From Cognatishimia sp. (GTDB taxonomy: Bacteria; Pseudomonadota; Alphaproteobacteria; Rhodobacterales; Rhodobacteraceae), in assembly GCA_013215215.1 (NCBI GenBank), contig JABSOU010000029.1, positions 1 to 48,103 of the forward strand: a stretch of DNA of 48,103 nucleotides. Reading direction: 5' to 3'. Every line of letters starts with the position of its first letter. Position 1 is the stretch's first letter. A program made the position numbers and the translations under genes. Positions 34,358 through 43,007 of the stretch are shown piece by piece. Below the pieces are notes generated by a model, which was given only the letters and a program-made list of their open reading frames with translations, searched no databases and was not told the DNA's origin.

Positions 34358-35370
34358 GAAAGTTCTTTCTCAATCCTTGAACCATGACCATCAAAACAGT
34401 GGACGTTTGAAAGATCTGGCGAAACAGACAATTCACTGTCTCCTGGAATTTCGAGGGAACTTTCAGCCCGAATTATCAAGTCCCCTACGTCTTCAACGCG
34501 CGCATAGACAATGGTTTCGGGGCCAAGTCTTTCGACTAAGCGTACTTTGGCGGTCCACTTTTCGGAACTTTGGCCGTTTACAAACAGGTGCTCTGGCCTC
34601 AGTCCGACCTTTGCCGCCCCAAGCTCTTCAGCAAATTTACCGCCAAGGATGTTCATTTTTGGTGCACCAATAAATTCGGCCACGAAAAGAGACGCAGGCG
34701 CTTCGTAAAGTTCCAAAGGACTTCCGATTTGTTCGATTCTGCCTTGGTTCATCACCACAATTCGGTCGGCTAGGGTCATCGCCTCCACTTGATCGTGTGT
34801 CACATAAATCATTGTCGTACCTAGCCTTTTATGCAATTCGGCCAGTTCAACTCTCATTTGGGCGCGCAAGGCGGCATCCAAGTTCGACAAGGGTTCGTCA
34901 AAAAGAAAGAGTTTCGGATCGCGGACAATAGCACGACCAATTGCGACGCGTTGGCGTTGCCCCCCTGAGAGCGCAGCAGGCTTGCGTTGTAACAGAGCCT
35001 CAAGCTGAAGCGCTTCGGCTGCTTTGGCGATTTTTTCCTTTCTCTCAGACGCGGGAACTCGTGCCAATCTCAGCCCAAATTCGATATTCTTTTCGACTGT
35101 CATATGCGGATATAACGCATATGACTGAAAAACCATCGCGATACCTCGGTCTGCTGGCTCGGCCAAAGTCACATCTCGACCACCAAGTTCAAGTATTCCG
35201 CAGTCAGGATCTTCTAGTCCCGCAATCATTCGAAGCAGGGTTGATTTACCACATCCCGAAGGGCCAACCAATACTGTGAAGCTTCCGTTTGGAACATGTA
35301 GGTCTAGTGGTGGGATGACTTCGACTTTGCCAAAACGCTTACCCAAACCGTCAATATTCAATTCTGACAT
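34354..35370 (-). CDS. Sugar ABC transporter ATPase (UgpC/MsmK type)
   Basis: A 338-residue ATP-binding subunit of a CUT1 carbohydrate importer. Walker A 'GPSGCGKSTLL' (about 37-47), Q-loop 'MVFQSYALYPHMTVEKNI', signature 'ALSGGQRQRVAIGRAI', Walker B 'LFLFDEPLSNLDAALRAQM' and switch His in 'YVTHDQVEAMTLADRI'. The C-terminal OB-type domain (from about 240) includes 'KVGLRPEHLFV'. It lies directly after the glycosidase gene with no spacer and completes the importer formed by the binding protein and two permeases upstream. Confidence 0.93.
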   Translation of the reverse strand: MSELNIDGLGKRFGKVEVIPPLDLHVPNGSFTVLVGPSGCGKSTLLRMIAGLEDPDCGILELGGRDVTLAEPADRGIAMVFQSYALYPHMTVEKNIEFGLRLARVPASERKEKIAKAAEALQLEALLQRKPAALSGGQRQRVAIGRAIVRDPKLFLFDEPLSNLDAALRAQMRVELAELHKRLGTTMIYVTHDQVEAMTLADRIVVMNQGRIEQIGSPLELYEAPASLFVAEFIGAPKMNILGGKFAEELGAAKVGLRPEHLFVNGQSSEKWTAKVRLVERLGPETIVYARVEDVGDLIIRAESSLEIPGDSELSVSPDLSNVHCFDGHGSRIEKELS

Positions 35371-37116
35371 TTATGCCTCCTGGTTCTGCTTAGCGATCAA
35401 GTCAACATGAAGTCGCAAAAACAGTGCGGCAGTCCAACCTTGCTGTGGATAGCCCAAACCTTTGCCTGTTTGACTGTCAAAATATTCATATAGGTGTCCG
35501 TCTTCTAAAATGATCTCATACAACTTAAGGGCCGTATTTCGCTTAATGTCCGCCATACAAAGCTGGTCCAAAAGCTCCAACAGAAGCCAGCTAATCGGCG
35601 GCCACATCGGCCCTCGCCACATTTGTTTTTGATCATAACTTGGGTCGTCGTAGGCAACGCAAGGAAAGGGTATTTCGCCAAACAACCTATTTTCATCAAA
35701 GAGGTATTTTTCAACTGCGGCCTTCTGTTTTTTCTCGCTAAGCGGTAGGGATCCCAAGAAAGGCAAAAAGGGTGCGGGAGACAGAATGTCCATTTTCGAC
35801 CCGTCTTCCAGGAGTACATCATGCAAGCGGCCGGTCTCTTCACTCCAGCACACGTCCACAAGTTTCTGGGCAAAGCTGTCTGCTTTTTCACTCCAACGCT
35901 TCGCCTTCTCCTGTTTTCCGTTCAATGTGGCCAAACGAGAGACAGTGCGCATTTGCATAAGAACATAGGCCGACATGTCGGTAGCGACGATTGGGCCATG
36001 ATCGAGGCGAGGAGTGTCGTCCCAACCTGTTTCAAATGGGTCATAGCAGGTAATCAAACCGAAACGATTCAATCTATGCGTTAGCCACCAATCGCAATTC
36101 GCCTCCAAGTGCGGAAGAATGTATTCTGCCAACTCGGTGTTGCCCGTGCGATTTATGAAACGTTCTGCTGCCCACCCGATCAATGCGGGTTGCGATGCCA
36201 CAGGGCGTATCCAAGTGGAGCAAATAAAATGCGGGGCCAATCCATCTGCACGCATATTATCAACCAATAGCATCAAGGCATCTCGGCAAATTTCGTCGCT
36301 CATTTCTTCCAGTGCTAGCATGTGGAAGCACGCATCCCATAGAAAGTGCGTTGGATACCCCCCGCGAGATGGAAAAGATGCAATACGATCTTTCAACATG
36401 CCTGGCGCACGAACGGAGTTCATGAGAAGGGTCTGAACCGCCCGAGACAACACAGTTTTTTCGTTCTCCGTTTGAGGTGCGATGCTTAGGTCGCCCAGGG
36501 CAGTGGACATCCAATCTTCGGTCGATTGCCTTGCTGAATTCACATCCCTGGCCATTGCCAACTTCGCGCTAGCTAGATCTTCATCCAATACTAGGAATTG
36601 AAAAACACACGCGTAGGCAGGTTCCAGACCGACAATTGAGTTGCCTTCCCAGTCACCACTCAGAACACGTATTCCAATCAACATCGGAAACTCGACGTCC
36701 GGGTCCCTAGGGTCTTTGGTTTTGTGCATCACCCTAAGAAAGCGGTTTTCGTCAGTTTTGTCTGTAATGACCCTTAAGTTCTTGTTGCTCAAGAAATCTA
36801 AAGTCAGCCTTTCTCTACCTTCAACGACGAAGGCGTCTTGTTCAAAAAACGCGATTTTCATGTCTCCTGATTGAATATGGGTCAAACTAGCGTCAGGTGC
36901 ACTTGGTTTTGCGCTGCTCATTGCAGGTGCAATGGATTGTGTTCGCCTGTTGTAGTGCAATTCAATCGAAGCAATTCCCCCCAAATCATCAAAGGTAAGC
37001 CCGATATTTGAATAATGCGGAGAAAAACTGCGGTCCGGGTCGTTGTATGCGATTTGATCGCCTGGGGTTTCCAAAAGCAGCTGAAGCGCCGAAATTGTAT
37101 GTAGATGGTCTTTCAT
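35371..37116 (-). CDS. Cytosolic GH63-like (MGH1-type) alpha-glycosidase
   Basis: A 581-residue enzyme with an N-terminal beta domain (about 1-190) and an (alpha/alpha)6 barrel. Conserved points: 'SFPSRGGYPTHFLWDACFHML' in part (248-266), 'YDPFETGWDDTPRLDHG' with candidate acid D366/D367, 'QMWRGPMWPPISWLL' (499-512) and 'YEYFDSQTGKGLGYPQQGW' with candidate base E544. GH63 enzymes invert alpha-glycosidic bonds, and some act on glucosylglycerate or mannosylglycerate. There is no signal peptide, so it acts on an imported glycoside. Lying between importer genes and the glucuronate pathway, it may release a uronic acid or its carrier. The substrate is not known. 4-bp overlap with the permease gene. 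Confidence 0.82.
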   Translation of the reverse strand: MKDHLHTISALQLLLETPGDQIAYNDPDRSFSPHYSNIGLTFDDLGGIASIELHYNRRTQSIAPAMSSAKPSAPDASLTHIQSGDMKIAFFEQDAFVVEGRERLTLDFLSNKNLRVITDKTDENRFLRVMHKTKDPRDPDVEFPMLIGIRVLSGDWEGNSIVGLEPAYACVFQFLVLDEDLASAKLAMARDVNSARQSTEDWMSTALGDLSIAPQTENEKTVLSRAVQTLLMNSVRAPGMLKDRIASFPSRGGYPTHFLWDACFHMLALEEMSDEICRDALMLLVDNMRADGLAPHFICSTWIRPVASQPALIGWAAERFINRTGNTELAEYILPHLEANCDWWLTHRLNRFGLITCYDPFETGWDDTPRLDHGPIVATDMSAYVLMQMRTVSRLATLNGKQEKAKRWSEKADSFAQKLVDVCWSEETGRLHDVLLEDGSKMDILSPAPFLPFLGSLPLSEKKQKAAVEKYLFDENRLFGEIPFPCVAYDDPSYDQKQMWRGPMWPPISWLLLELLDQLCMADIKRNTALKLYEIILEDGHLYEYFDSQTGKGLGYPQQGWTAALFLRLHVDLIAKQNQEA

Positions 37117-38015
37117 GATTTTACTGCGCCTTTAGTTAAGCCTGAAACGAGAAACCGTTGAAGAAACAGGAACAGGGCTAGGATTGGGACGATGTTCACC
37201 AAACTTGCTGCTGCCATCAGCCGAAAATCACTTTCGTCCGGTCCCAACAGCAAATACGTACCTACTGTGAGCGGAAATTTGTCTGGGTCGCGCAGAAGCA
37301 CTGACGCCAAGGCGAACTCACTCCACTTCTGAGTGAACAAAATTAGAAAAAGCGACGAGATCCCAGGCACCAAAAGCGGGAAGTGAATTTGCAAAAGTGT
37401 ACGAAGCTTTGAAGCGCCATCCATTCTCGCGCTATCGTCGAGTTCCACCGGTATTGTGTCAAAATGCCCCTTCATCACCCAACAGGCAAAGGGAACAGAA
37501 ATCGCTCCGTAGAGCAGAATTAAGCCCAAACGAGTATCAAGCAATCCAGTTTCTCTCATCAGCAAATACGTTGGAATCGCTGAAATCAGCCCAGGCATAA
37601 GTTGCATTGACAGGATGCCCACCATTAGGAACTGTCGCCCGGAAAAACGGTGCCTGGAAAATCCGTAAGCGGCTACCATTCCCAAAGAAATTGATACCAA
37701 TGCACCTCCAGAAGCGTACAACACAGAGTTGATCGTGTAGGTGACAAAAGGTGTCGTTTTGAACAACGACAAATATGCGTCAAAAGTTGGATTGTCAGGA
37801 ACCAGATCCAGAGGCGCTCGGTAGATTTCCCAATTTGGCTTGATCGATGACAAAGCCATCCAAACCAGAGGATAGACAAAAGCGATTGCTGATAGGATAG
37901 CAATGAGTTGCAGAAGTGTGGGACGGAGACGCCTCAACAGCGGCATCTCAGCTTTTCGCCTTTTAGATAGCGCGATCTGGGATTCATTAGACGAAGCCAC
38001 TTTAATCGTAGTCAC
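37113..38015 (-). CDS. Sugar ABC transporter permease (MalG type)
   Basis: A 300-residue inner-membrane subunit with six helices. The start is a GTG (38015) with AGGAG 9 bases upstream, overlapping the previous permease by 14 bp; a long upstream extension of the frame runs antisense-like through that gene and is rejected. The first helix is 'LLQLIAILSAIAFVYPLVWMALSS'. The cytoplasmic EAA loop reads 'ELDDSARMDGASKLRTLLQIHFPLLVPGI', where the EAA motif is altered to DSA. The loop contacts the ATPase. Confidence 0.9.
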   Translation of the reverse strand: MTTIKVASSNESQIALSKRRKAEMPLLRRLRPTLLQLIAILSAIAFVYPLVWMALSSIKPNWEIYRAPLDLVPDNPTFDAYLSLFKTTPFVTYTINSVLYASGGALVSISLGMVAAYGFSRHRFSGRQFLMVGILSMQLMPGLISAIPTYLLMRETGLLDTRLGLILLYGAISVPFACWVMKGHFDTIPVELDDSARMDGASKLRTLLQIHFPLLVPGISSLFLILFTQKWSEFALASVLLRDPDKFPLTVGTYLLLGPDESDFRLMAAASLVNIVPILALFLFLQRFLVSGLTKGAVKS

Positions 38016-38913
38016 GGCTAAAAACTCCTGCGCGAATGTAAAGAATTGCAAAGACCAAGGTGACCATAAACATCGACACCCCCATCGCGGCACCGCGACC
38101 AATCAGGCCTAAGCCTCCGCCGCCATCTCCACCAAAGGCGGTTCTAAACATCTCAAACCCGACAGTTGAGGTGGCGTTTCCGGGGCCGCCCGAAGTCAAC
38201 GAAAGTATAAGTTCGTACACGTTGAAGGTCGCAATAGTGGAAAATATCAGCGCAGTTGCGATCAGTGGCTTCAGCAAAGGAACGATAACGAACAGCAGCC
38301 GCTGCCAAGCTTTCGCGCCGTCGGTACGCGCAGCCTCCAACACTTCGGTCGGCAATGTTTGCAAACCACCCAACATGAATATCATCGTGAACGCGGTTGA
38401 CCGCCAAACGTCTGCAACAATCACCGAGACAACAGCCATTGTTGGCGACGAGAGCCAATTGACACCTTGAAGACCAATGGAATCGAAAAGGGCGTTAAAG
38501 ACACCTGCAGAACTTTCGTTAAGCAGCAATCTCCAGATGTAGCCTACAATAATTGCAGAAATTACCCAACTTGTCAGAATTGCTGTTCGATAAACCACCC
38601 GTCCCCGTATTGGTTCATTAAGCAATAGCGCCAATCCTAAACCCAGGATAAACGAGCCTCCAACTGAAAACGCCGTGAAAATAATCGTAAAGAATAAAGC
38701 TGTTTGATATCCAGGATCACTGGCGATGAAGTAAAAATTGTCCAGACCAATATACTGAGCTTCACCACCTGATACTCGCATGTCAGTCAAAGCCAGACGA
38801 AACTGGTCTCCCAGAGGATAAGCTCTAAAAACAATAAGAATTAGGAGAGTAGGCGCGAGCCAAGGCCAAGGGCCGCGCCAAAAATTTTTCTTGCGACGTT
38901 GAACGACGGGCAT
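38002..38913 (-). CDS. Sugar ABC transporter permease (MalF/UgpA type)
   Basis: A 303-residue inner-membrane subunit. Six helices beginning with 'WPWLAPTLLILIVFRAYPL', then 'FSVGGSFILGLGLALLLNEPIRG'. The ATPase-contacting loop is 'LPTEVLEAARTDGAKAWQRLLFVIVPLLKP', with a canonical EAA...G. A glycine-rich segment ('FGGDGGGGLGLIGRGAAMG') lies before the last helix. It follows the binding-protein gene after a hairpin and precedes the second permease with a 14-bp overlap. Confidence 0.92.
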   Translation of the reverse strand: MPVVQRRKKNFWRGPWPWLAPTLLILIVFRAYPLGDQFRLALTDMRVSGGEAQYIGLDNFYFIASDPGYQTALFFTIIFTAFSVGGSFILGLGLALLLNEPIRGRVVYRTAILTSWVISAIIVGYIWRLLLNESSAGVFNALFDSIGLQGVNWLSSPTMAVVSVIVADVWRSTAFTMIFMLGGLQTLPTEVLEAARTDGAKAWQRLLFVIVPLLKPLIATALIFSTIATFNVYELILSLTSGGPGNATSTVGFEMFRTAFGGDGGGGLGLIGRGAAMGVSMFMVTLVFAILYIRAGVFSRDYD

Positions 38914-38936
38914 GTGACAAAGCCTTTTTTTGCGTG

Positions 38937-38973
38937 AAAATCTCGGCGCACTTATGTTGCGCCGAGATCTTTT
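38937..38973 (-). terminator. Hairpin between binding-protein and permease genes
   Basis: A perfect 11-bp stem (38940-38950 with 38958-38968, ATCTCGGCGCA/TGCGCCGAGAT), 7-base loop, followed by TTTTC on the minus strand (and CTTTTG on the plus strand). It probably acts as a partial terminator or RNA stabiliser that raises binding protein over permease, as in many sugar importers. Confidence 0.75.
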
Positions 38974-38987
38974 GTTGCCTGTATGGA

Positions 38988-40283
38988 TTAAAGAGCTTCG
39001 TACTGACGCATAACGTCAGCTTCTGCTGCATCAAGCGCTTCTTCAATAGTCGCCTGCCCGGATCCAACTGCTGACATCGCAGTGTTAAGTGCCGAGTCAA
39101 TCACTGGGTAAATTGGGCTAAACGGCGCTGCCCAGCCACCATCTTCCAATGCCTTGTTAGCGGTTTGCAAGAAGATGTCGTTTTGGAAATGCTGATCCAT
39201 TTGGAATACATCGCCTCGGGTCGGTAACCAACCCCCTGCCTTATTCGTGTCACGCAGCGCGGGCGCATCTGTCGCATGCAGAGCCCAAGCAGCCGCCGCC
39301 GCCTCAACTTTGGTATCATCTTGTGCGATAGGACAAATGAACCAACCACCTGCAACGTAATTTCCTTGATCCACACCATCTGGTGCTGGCAGTGGAACTG
39401 CACGCCAATTGCCAAACTCCTCTGGAGGAAGATTAGGTGCCAACGCTCGGATGTTGGCGTTGGAATTCGACAGGAACATGACTGTATCGCCTGCGTAGAC
39501 CATCGGAAGGTGATCGTTATGCTTGGATGTCGCGTTCTGCGCAGGAATTAAACCGTCGTTGAACATGCTTTGGTAAAACGAGAACATTTCCACCAATTTC
39601 GCACGATTGGCACCCTCGAACAGAATTGGCTTGCCCGTTTCGTCAAGGATTTCTCCGCCCAACGCGTTGAACATTCCCATGTTGAATTGAGACCAGTGCA
39701 TGATCGGGTAAGACATTCCGTACTTACCGTCTGAACGTTGCTCTTCCGCGATACTGCGGACTTCTCCCCAAGTGGTCGGAGGTGTTTCAATTTTTGTGCT
39801 GTCGTAGAAAACCAAAGGCGTATCGGTATTGTGCCAAACGCACCCAATATTGCCGTCTACCGAACGAAGAGCATCAATCGTCCAATCGAAGTACTCGTCC
39901 AACTCTCCGTTGGATGCATAGTTTTCGAGATTGGCCAAATCTCCGTTAGACTGGAGCGCAGCATACCATTTGACATTGATCCAGACTGCGTCAATCGCTT
40001 TTTCTTCAATCGCCTGCGCAATAGATGCTTGGTTGACGTTGGTTACAACCTCTTCCACCACATATCCATTGTCTGCTTGATTGAAGCCGTCAATCACTGA
40101 TTGAAAAGCGATCTGCCTTTCAATTCTACGGTCTCCGGAGGACGCCCACTGTGGTACCATGTACCGCACCACGACATCGTCTCCATCTGCAAAAGATTGA
40201 TCCGGCACGGCAAGTGCCAGCGCCAGCGCAGTAAGCGCCGTAAGCCCCATCGCTTTTGCAAAAACTTTTTTCGAATTCGTCAT
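38988..40283 (-). CDS. Sugar ABC transporter substrate-binding protein
   Basis: A 431-residue periplasmic protein of the extracellular solute-binding family 1. The signal peptide is residues 1-32 ('KAMGLTALTALALALAVPDQSFA'). Core features are 'VVVRYMVPQWASSGDRRIERQIAFQSVIDGFNQ' in part, 'GVWHNTDTPLVFYD'-like 'GCVWHNTDTPLVFYDSTKIETPPTTWGEV' in part, 'GGEILDETGKPILFEGANRAKLVEMFSF' and 'VAGGWFICPIAQDDTKVEAAAAAWAL'. Many Trp and Tyr residues fit carbohydrate binding. It is the first gene of the operon, directly behind two operator-like palindromes. The ligand is probably an alpha-linked glycoside, judged from the linked glycosidase. Confidence 0.92.
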   Translation of the reverse strand: MTNSKKVFAKAMGLTALTALALALAVPDQSFADGDDVVVRYMVPQWASSGDRRIERQIAFQSVIDGFNQADNGYVVEEVVTNVNQASIAQAIEEKAIDAVWINVKWYAALQSNGDLANLENYASNGELDEYFDWTIDALRSVDGNIGCVWHNTDTPLVFYDSTKIETPPTTWGEVRSIAEEQRSDGKYGMSYPIMHWSQFNMGMFNALGGEILDETGKPILFEGANRAKLVEMFSFYQSMFNDGLIPAQNATSKHNDHLPMVYAGDTVMFLSNSNANIRALAPNLPPEEFGNWRAVPLPAPDGVDQGNYVAGGWFICPIAQDDTKVEAAAAAWALHATDAPALRDTNKAGGWLPTRGDVFQMDQHFQNDIFLQTANKALEDGGWAAPFSPIYPVIDSALNTAMSAVGSGQATIEEALDAAEADVMRQYEAL

Positions 40284-40328
40284 CCATTTCTCTCCCTTGG
40301 CATTGCAACCAAATCAACGGTTGCCAAA

Positions 40329-40342
40329 TTGGATATATCCAA
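40329..40342. promoter_or_regulatory. Operator 1 of the uronate island
   Basis: Perfect palindrome TTGGATATATCCAA, 46 bases upstream of the binding-protein start. A related site lies 55 bp away in the same divergent gap. Likely bound by the adjacent GntR/LacI-type regulator. Confidence 0.7.
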
Positions 40343-40383
40343 CTAAGAAATGCTTAAGCTATCCCAGCTGCATGGTCAACAAA

Positions 40384-40399
40384 ATTGATATATCCAATT
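40384..40399. promoter_or_regulatory. Operator 2 of the uronate island
   Basis: ATTGATATATCCAATT, sharing ATATATCCAA with operator 1 and nearly palindromic. It lies 15 bases before the regulator start, which suggests autoregulation. Centre-to-centre distance to operator 1 is about 55 bp, roughly five helical turns, allowing a looped complex. Confidence 0.65.
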
Positions 40400-40414
40400 C
40401 AATGAGCTGCACAA

Positions 40415-41557
40415 ATGTCTGAACTAAATAGAAAAAAAATTGATTTGACGTCAGTTGACCTATTGACGCTTGATCGTAAAACGCCTGGATCCCTTCAAGC
40501 AAAACTCCACTACATCCTGCAAAATGGGATCGAATCAGGAGCATTGCCAGTCGGTGGCGTTCTCCCTCCTGAACGGGCCTTGGCAGACTTTTTTGATGTG
40601 TCGCGCATCACAGTGACCAAAATTCTGGACAAGTTGGTTCAGGATGGATTGGTTCGCAAAGAACAAGGTCGCGGCAATTTTATTCAAAACCCACCGATAC
40701 GCCCCACATCTGTTGCATTTTTAGCTGCCGCTCCCGCACACCCAACGCTCTTTCAAGTCTTGATGGGTATGGCGCCCATTTTGAACGAAGCCCGTTCTCA
40801 GCTGCGCGTGATGGGCGCTTTTGAAGGATTAGGTGCTGAGGAAGACCTACTAAAGCTGGCTCTAGATGAAGGTGCCTCCGGGGTCATCGTCTATCCAGAG
40901 AGCAGCTTGAACTCGCCTTCAATTTACCACGACCTCAGGGCAAGAAATGTTCCTTTTGTTACAATTGACAGATACTACCCTGACCTTCCCTCCGACATCG
41001 TGACACACGACGATGTCGGCGCAGCTAAGCAGGTTTGTGGACAGCTTTTTGCACAAGGATGCAAAACCATTGGGATCTTACCGCACCGCGAATTCGAAGT
41101 GACTTCCGTCCAGGACCGCATAAAAGGTGCACGCGAAGCCGCAATAGAACATGGGCTGAATCCCGAGAGTTCAGTGAAGGTTTGGAGAGAAGTTTATAAG
41201 GACTTCCACCCGTCAAGACCGAAAGAAACTCAAAGGGAAACAGGACTTCGCCGCCTCCAGAGCGCTTTGTCCAATTCCCAAATCGACGGAATTTTCGCCA
41301 TCAACGGTGACGTTGCAGAACGGCTTGTTTCAGATTTGTCCGCCTTGTCCGATGGTACGGCGGATCTTGAATCTCTGAGACTGGGCGCTTGCTCTCACCA
41401 ACCGCTGAAAGAATACGGACGGTACCCGATTGTGACAGCTTTGGAGTCCGCAGATTTGCTTGGAGCTGCAGCGGCAGGACTGATCCTAAAACGGGTTTTA
41501 AACCCAAATCTCAAACACTCTCACATCACAGTCCCAATGACACTGGCTCTGCACTAG
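40415..41557 (+). CDS. GntR-type regulator with LacI-like sugar-binding domain
   Basis: A 380-residue regulator. The winged helix-turn-helix (about 20-88) reads 'LQAKLHYILQNGIESGALPVGGVLPPERALADFFDVSRITV' in part and 'LVRKEQGRGNFIQ'. From about 95 on it is a periplasmic-binding-protein-like domain of the LacI/AraR kind ('GASGVIVYPES', 'PFVTIDRYYPDLPSDIVTHDDVGAAKQVCGQL' in part, 'GIFAINGDVAERL', 'YPIVTALESADLLGAAAAGLIL'), the arrangement of AraR-like repressors induced by a sugar. It is divergent from the importer-glycosidase-uxu operon with two operators between, so it almost certainly controls that operon. Confidence 0.9.
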   Translation: MSELNRKKIDLTSVDLLTLDRKTPGSLQAKLHYILQNGIESGALPVGGVLPPERALADFFDVSRITVTKILDKLVQDGLVRKEQGRGNFIQNPPIRPTSVAFLAAAPAHPTLFQVLMGMAPILNEARSQLRVMGAFEGLGAEEDLLKLALDEGASGVIVYPESSLNSPSIYHDLRARNVPFVTIDRYYPDLPSDIVTHDDVGAAKQVCGQLFAQGCKTIGILPHREFEVTSVQDRIKGAREAAIEHGLNPESSVKVWREVYKDFHPSRPKETQRETGLRRLQSALSNSQIDGIFAINGDVAERLVSDLSALSDGTADLESLRLGACSHQPLKEYGRYPIVTALESADLLGAAAAGLILKRVLNPNLKHSHITVPMTLALH

Positions 41558-41566
41558 GAGAACAAC

Positions 41567-42907
41567 ATGACATTCACACTTAAACGCGAAATCCCGATCA
41601 AACAGGGATACGATCTCGTTGTGGTCGGCGGCGGCCCCGGAGGATGCGGCACCGCGATCGCGGCAGGCAGGCGAGGACTGCGTGTTCTATTGGTTGAAGC
41701 GACAGGCGCATTGGGCGGAATGGGCACGCAAGCGATGGTTTCCGCTTGGTCTCACATGTCCAACGGAGAGGAAACCGTTTTGGGTGGCCTTATGTGGGAC
41801 TTGGTAGAAACCATGCATGCACGAGGGTTTATTCCAGAAAAATATGATCGAACATTCTGGACAAAAATTCACAATCGCGGACTCGGATATTCAACAGAGG
41901 GTCTAAAGTTAATTTTAGACGAATGGTGTGCGGACGCCGGAGTCGATGTCCGTTTTTATACCAAATTGGTCGAGGTGGAAGCCGAGTCAACCCGGGTCGG
42001 CGGGGTCGTGCTTCACGACTGTGAAGGTCTCTCCTTTGTGGAGGCACCAATGTTTGTGGATGCGACCGGTGACGCCGTTCTGTCCCATCTGGCCGGAGCA
42101 GAAACCCGTAGAGCTGGAGTAGACACACCAAATATCAACCCTCCGACGCTCTGCTCGGTGCACGCAGGAATTGACCACAGCGTATTTGATAGACGCAAAC
42201 ATCAACCTTACATCGACAAAGCAGTGGATGACGGTTTTTTTACTCAACCTGATCGTCACGTGCCAGGTCTTTTCCCTTCGGGTCCATCTTCGGCAACGTT
42301 AAATGCCGGCCATCTGTTTGGCGTTGACGCTTTGAATGCCAAAGCGTTGTCAGCAGCGATGGCCAAAGGGCGCCGGTTTGCCTGGGAGTACGGAAGATTC
42401 TGCAAAGAGTATCTTCCCGGATGTGAAAACATAGAACTTCTGGCAACGGCTTCTTTGTTGGGCGTTAGAGAAAGTCGAAGGATTGTTGGTGAATATGAAC
42501 TAACACACGAAGACTACAAACAACGCAGGAAGTTTGATGATCAAATCGCAATTTACTGCAAGCAGATCGACATACACGTCTACGACATAAGTGACGCTGA
42601 GTACGAGAAATACTTGGAAGAGTTTAATAAGTCGGCACTTCTGGCACCTGGGGAAACCTACGGGCTTCCTTATCGAATTTTGGTTCCGCGAGGATTTGAA
42701 AACCTTTGGGTCGCAGGTCGTATCAATTCCTCGGATGTCAAAGTGGCGGCAGCCATTCGCGACCAACCTGCAGCCTTTTTAATGGGTGAAGCGGTTGGGG
42801 CTGCTGCAACTCAAGCTCTTTCAGCGGGTGAAACATCCTGTGGTTTGGACACAAAACGTCTGGTTAAAGACTTGATATCCTCTGGCAGCAACATTCCGTC
42901 AACATAA
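41567..42907 (+). CDS. FAD-dependent oxidoreductase (FAD_oxidored family)
   Basis: A 446-residue flavoprotein. The FAD-binding Rossmann start is 'YDLVVVGGGPGGCGTAIAAGRRGLRVLLVEA' in part (GxGxxG at about 20-25), with the family's 'GALGGMGTQAMVSAW' following, 'FVDATGDAVLSHLAGAE', and a C-terminal FAD contact 'NLWVAGRINSSDVKVAAAIRDQPAAFLMGEAVGAAA' in part. It starts 9 bp after the regulator gene. Members of this family are often found in carbohydrate clusters, but substrates are mostly unknown. It could oxidise or rearrange the imported sugar before it reaches the uronate pathway. No signal peptide. Confidence 0.85.
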   Translation: MTFTLKREIPIKQGYDLVVVGGGPGGCGTAIAAGRRGLRVLLVEATGALGGMGTQAMVSAWSHMSNGEETVLGGLMWDLVETMHARGFIPEKYDRTFWTKIHNRGLGYSTEGLKLILDEWCADAGVDVRFYTKLVEVEAESTRVGGVVLHDCEGLSFVEAPMFVDATGDAVLSHLAGAETRRAGVDTPNINPPTLCSVHAGIDHSVFDRRKHQPYIDKAVDDGFFTQPDRHVPGLFPSGPSSATLNAGHLFGVDALNAKALSAAMAKGRRFAWEYGRFCKEYLPGCENIELLATASLLGVRESRRIVGEYELTHEDYKQRRKFDDQIAIYCKQIDIHVYDISDAEYEKYLEEFNKSALLAPGETYGLPYRILVPRGFENLWVAGRINSSDVKVAAAIRDQPAAFLMGEAVGAAATQALSAGETSCGLDTKRLVKDLISSGSNIPST

Positions 42908-42950
42908 AAGAAGCAGATACATCACATCGGTACTCTGAACGGTGAACTAT

Positions 42951-42980
42951 GCACCAACGCTCACGTTGGTGCCTTTACAA
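42951..42980 (+). terminator. Terminator after the FAD oxidoreductase
   Basis: Perfect 9-bp stem GCACCAACG (42951-42959) with CGTTGGTGC (42964-42972), loop CTCA, followed by CTTTACAA. The T-run is weak, but position and stem fit a terminator for the plus-strand pair. Confidence 0.6.
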
Positions 42981-43007
42981 GTTAGACTAGAGCAAAGTCT
43001 CCAAACC

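Noticed and set aside
38016..38102. Upstream extension of the second permease
   Set aside because: Those 29 codons lie within the first permease gene and lack hydrophobic or conserved residues; the GTG at 38015 has AGGAG at suitable distance.
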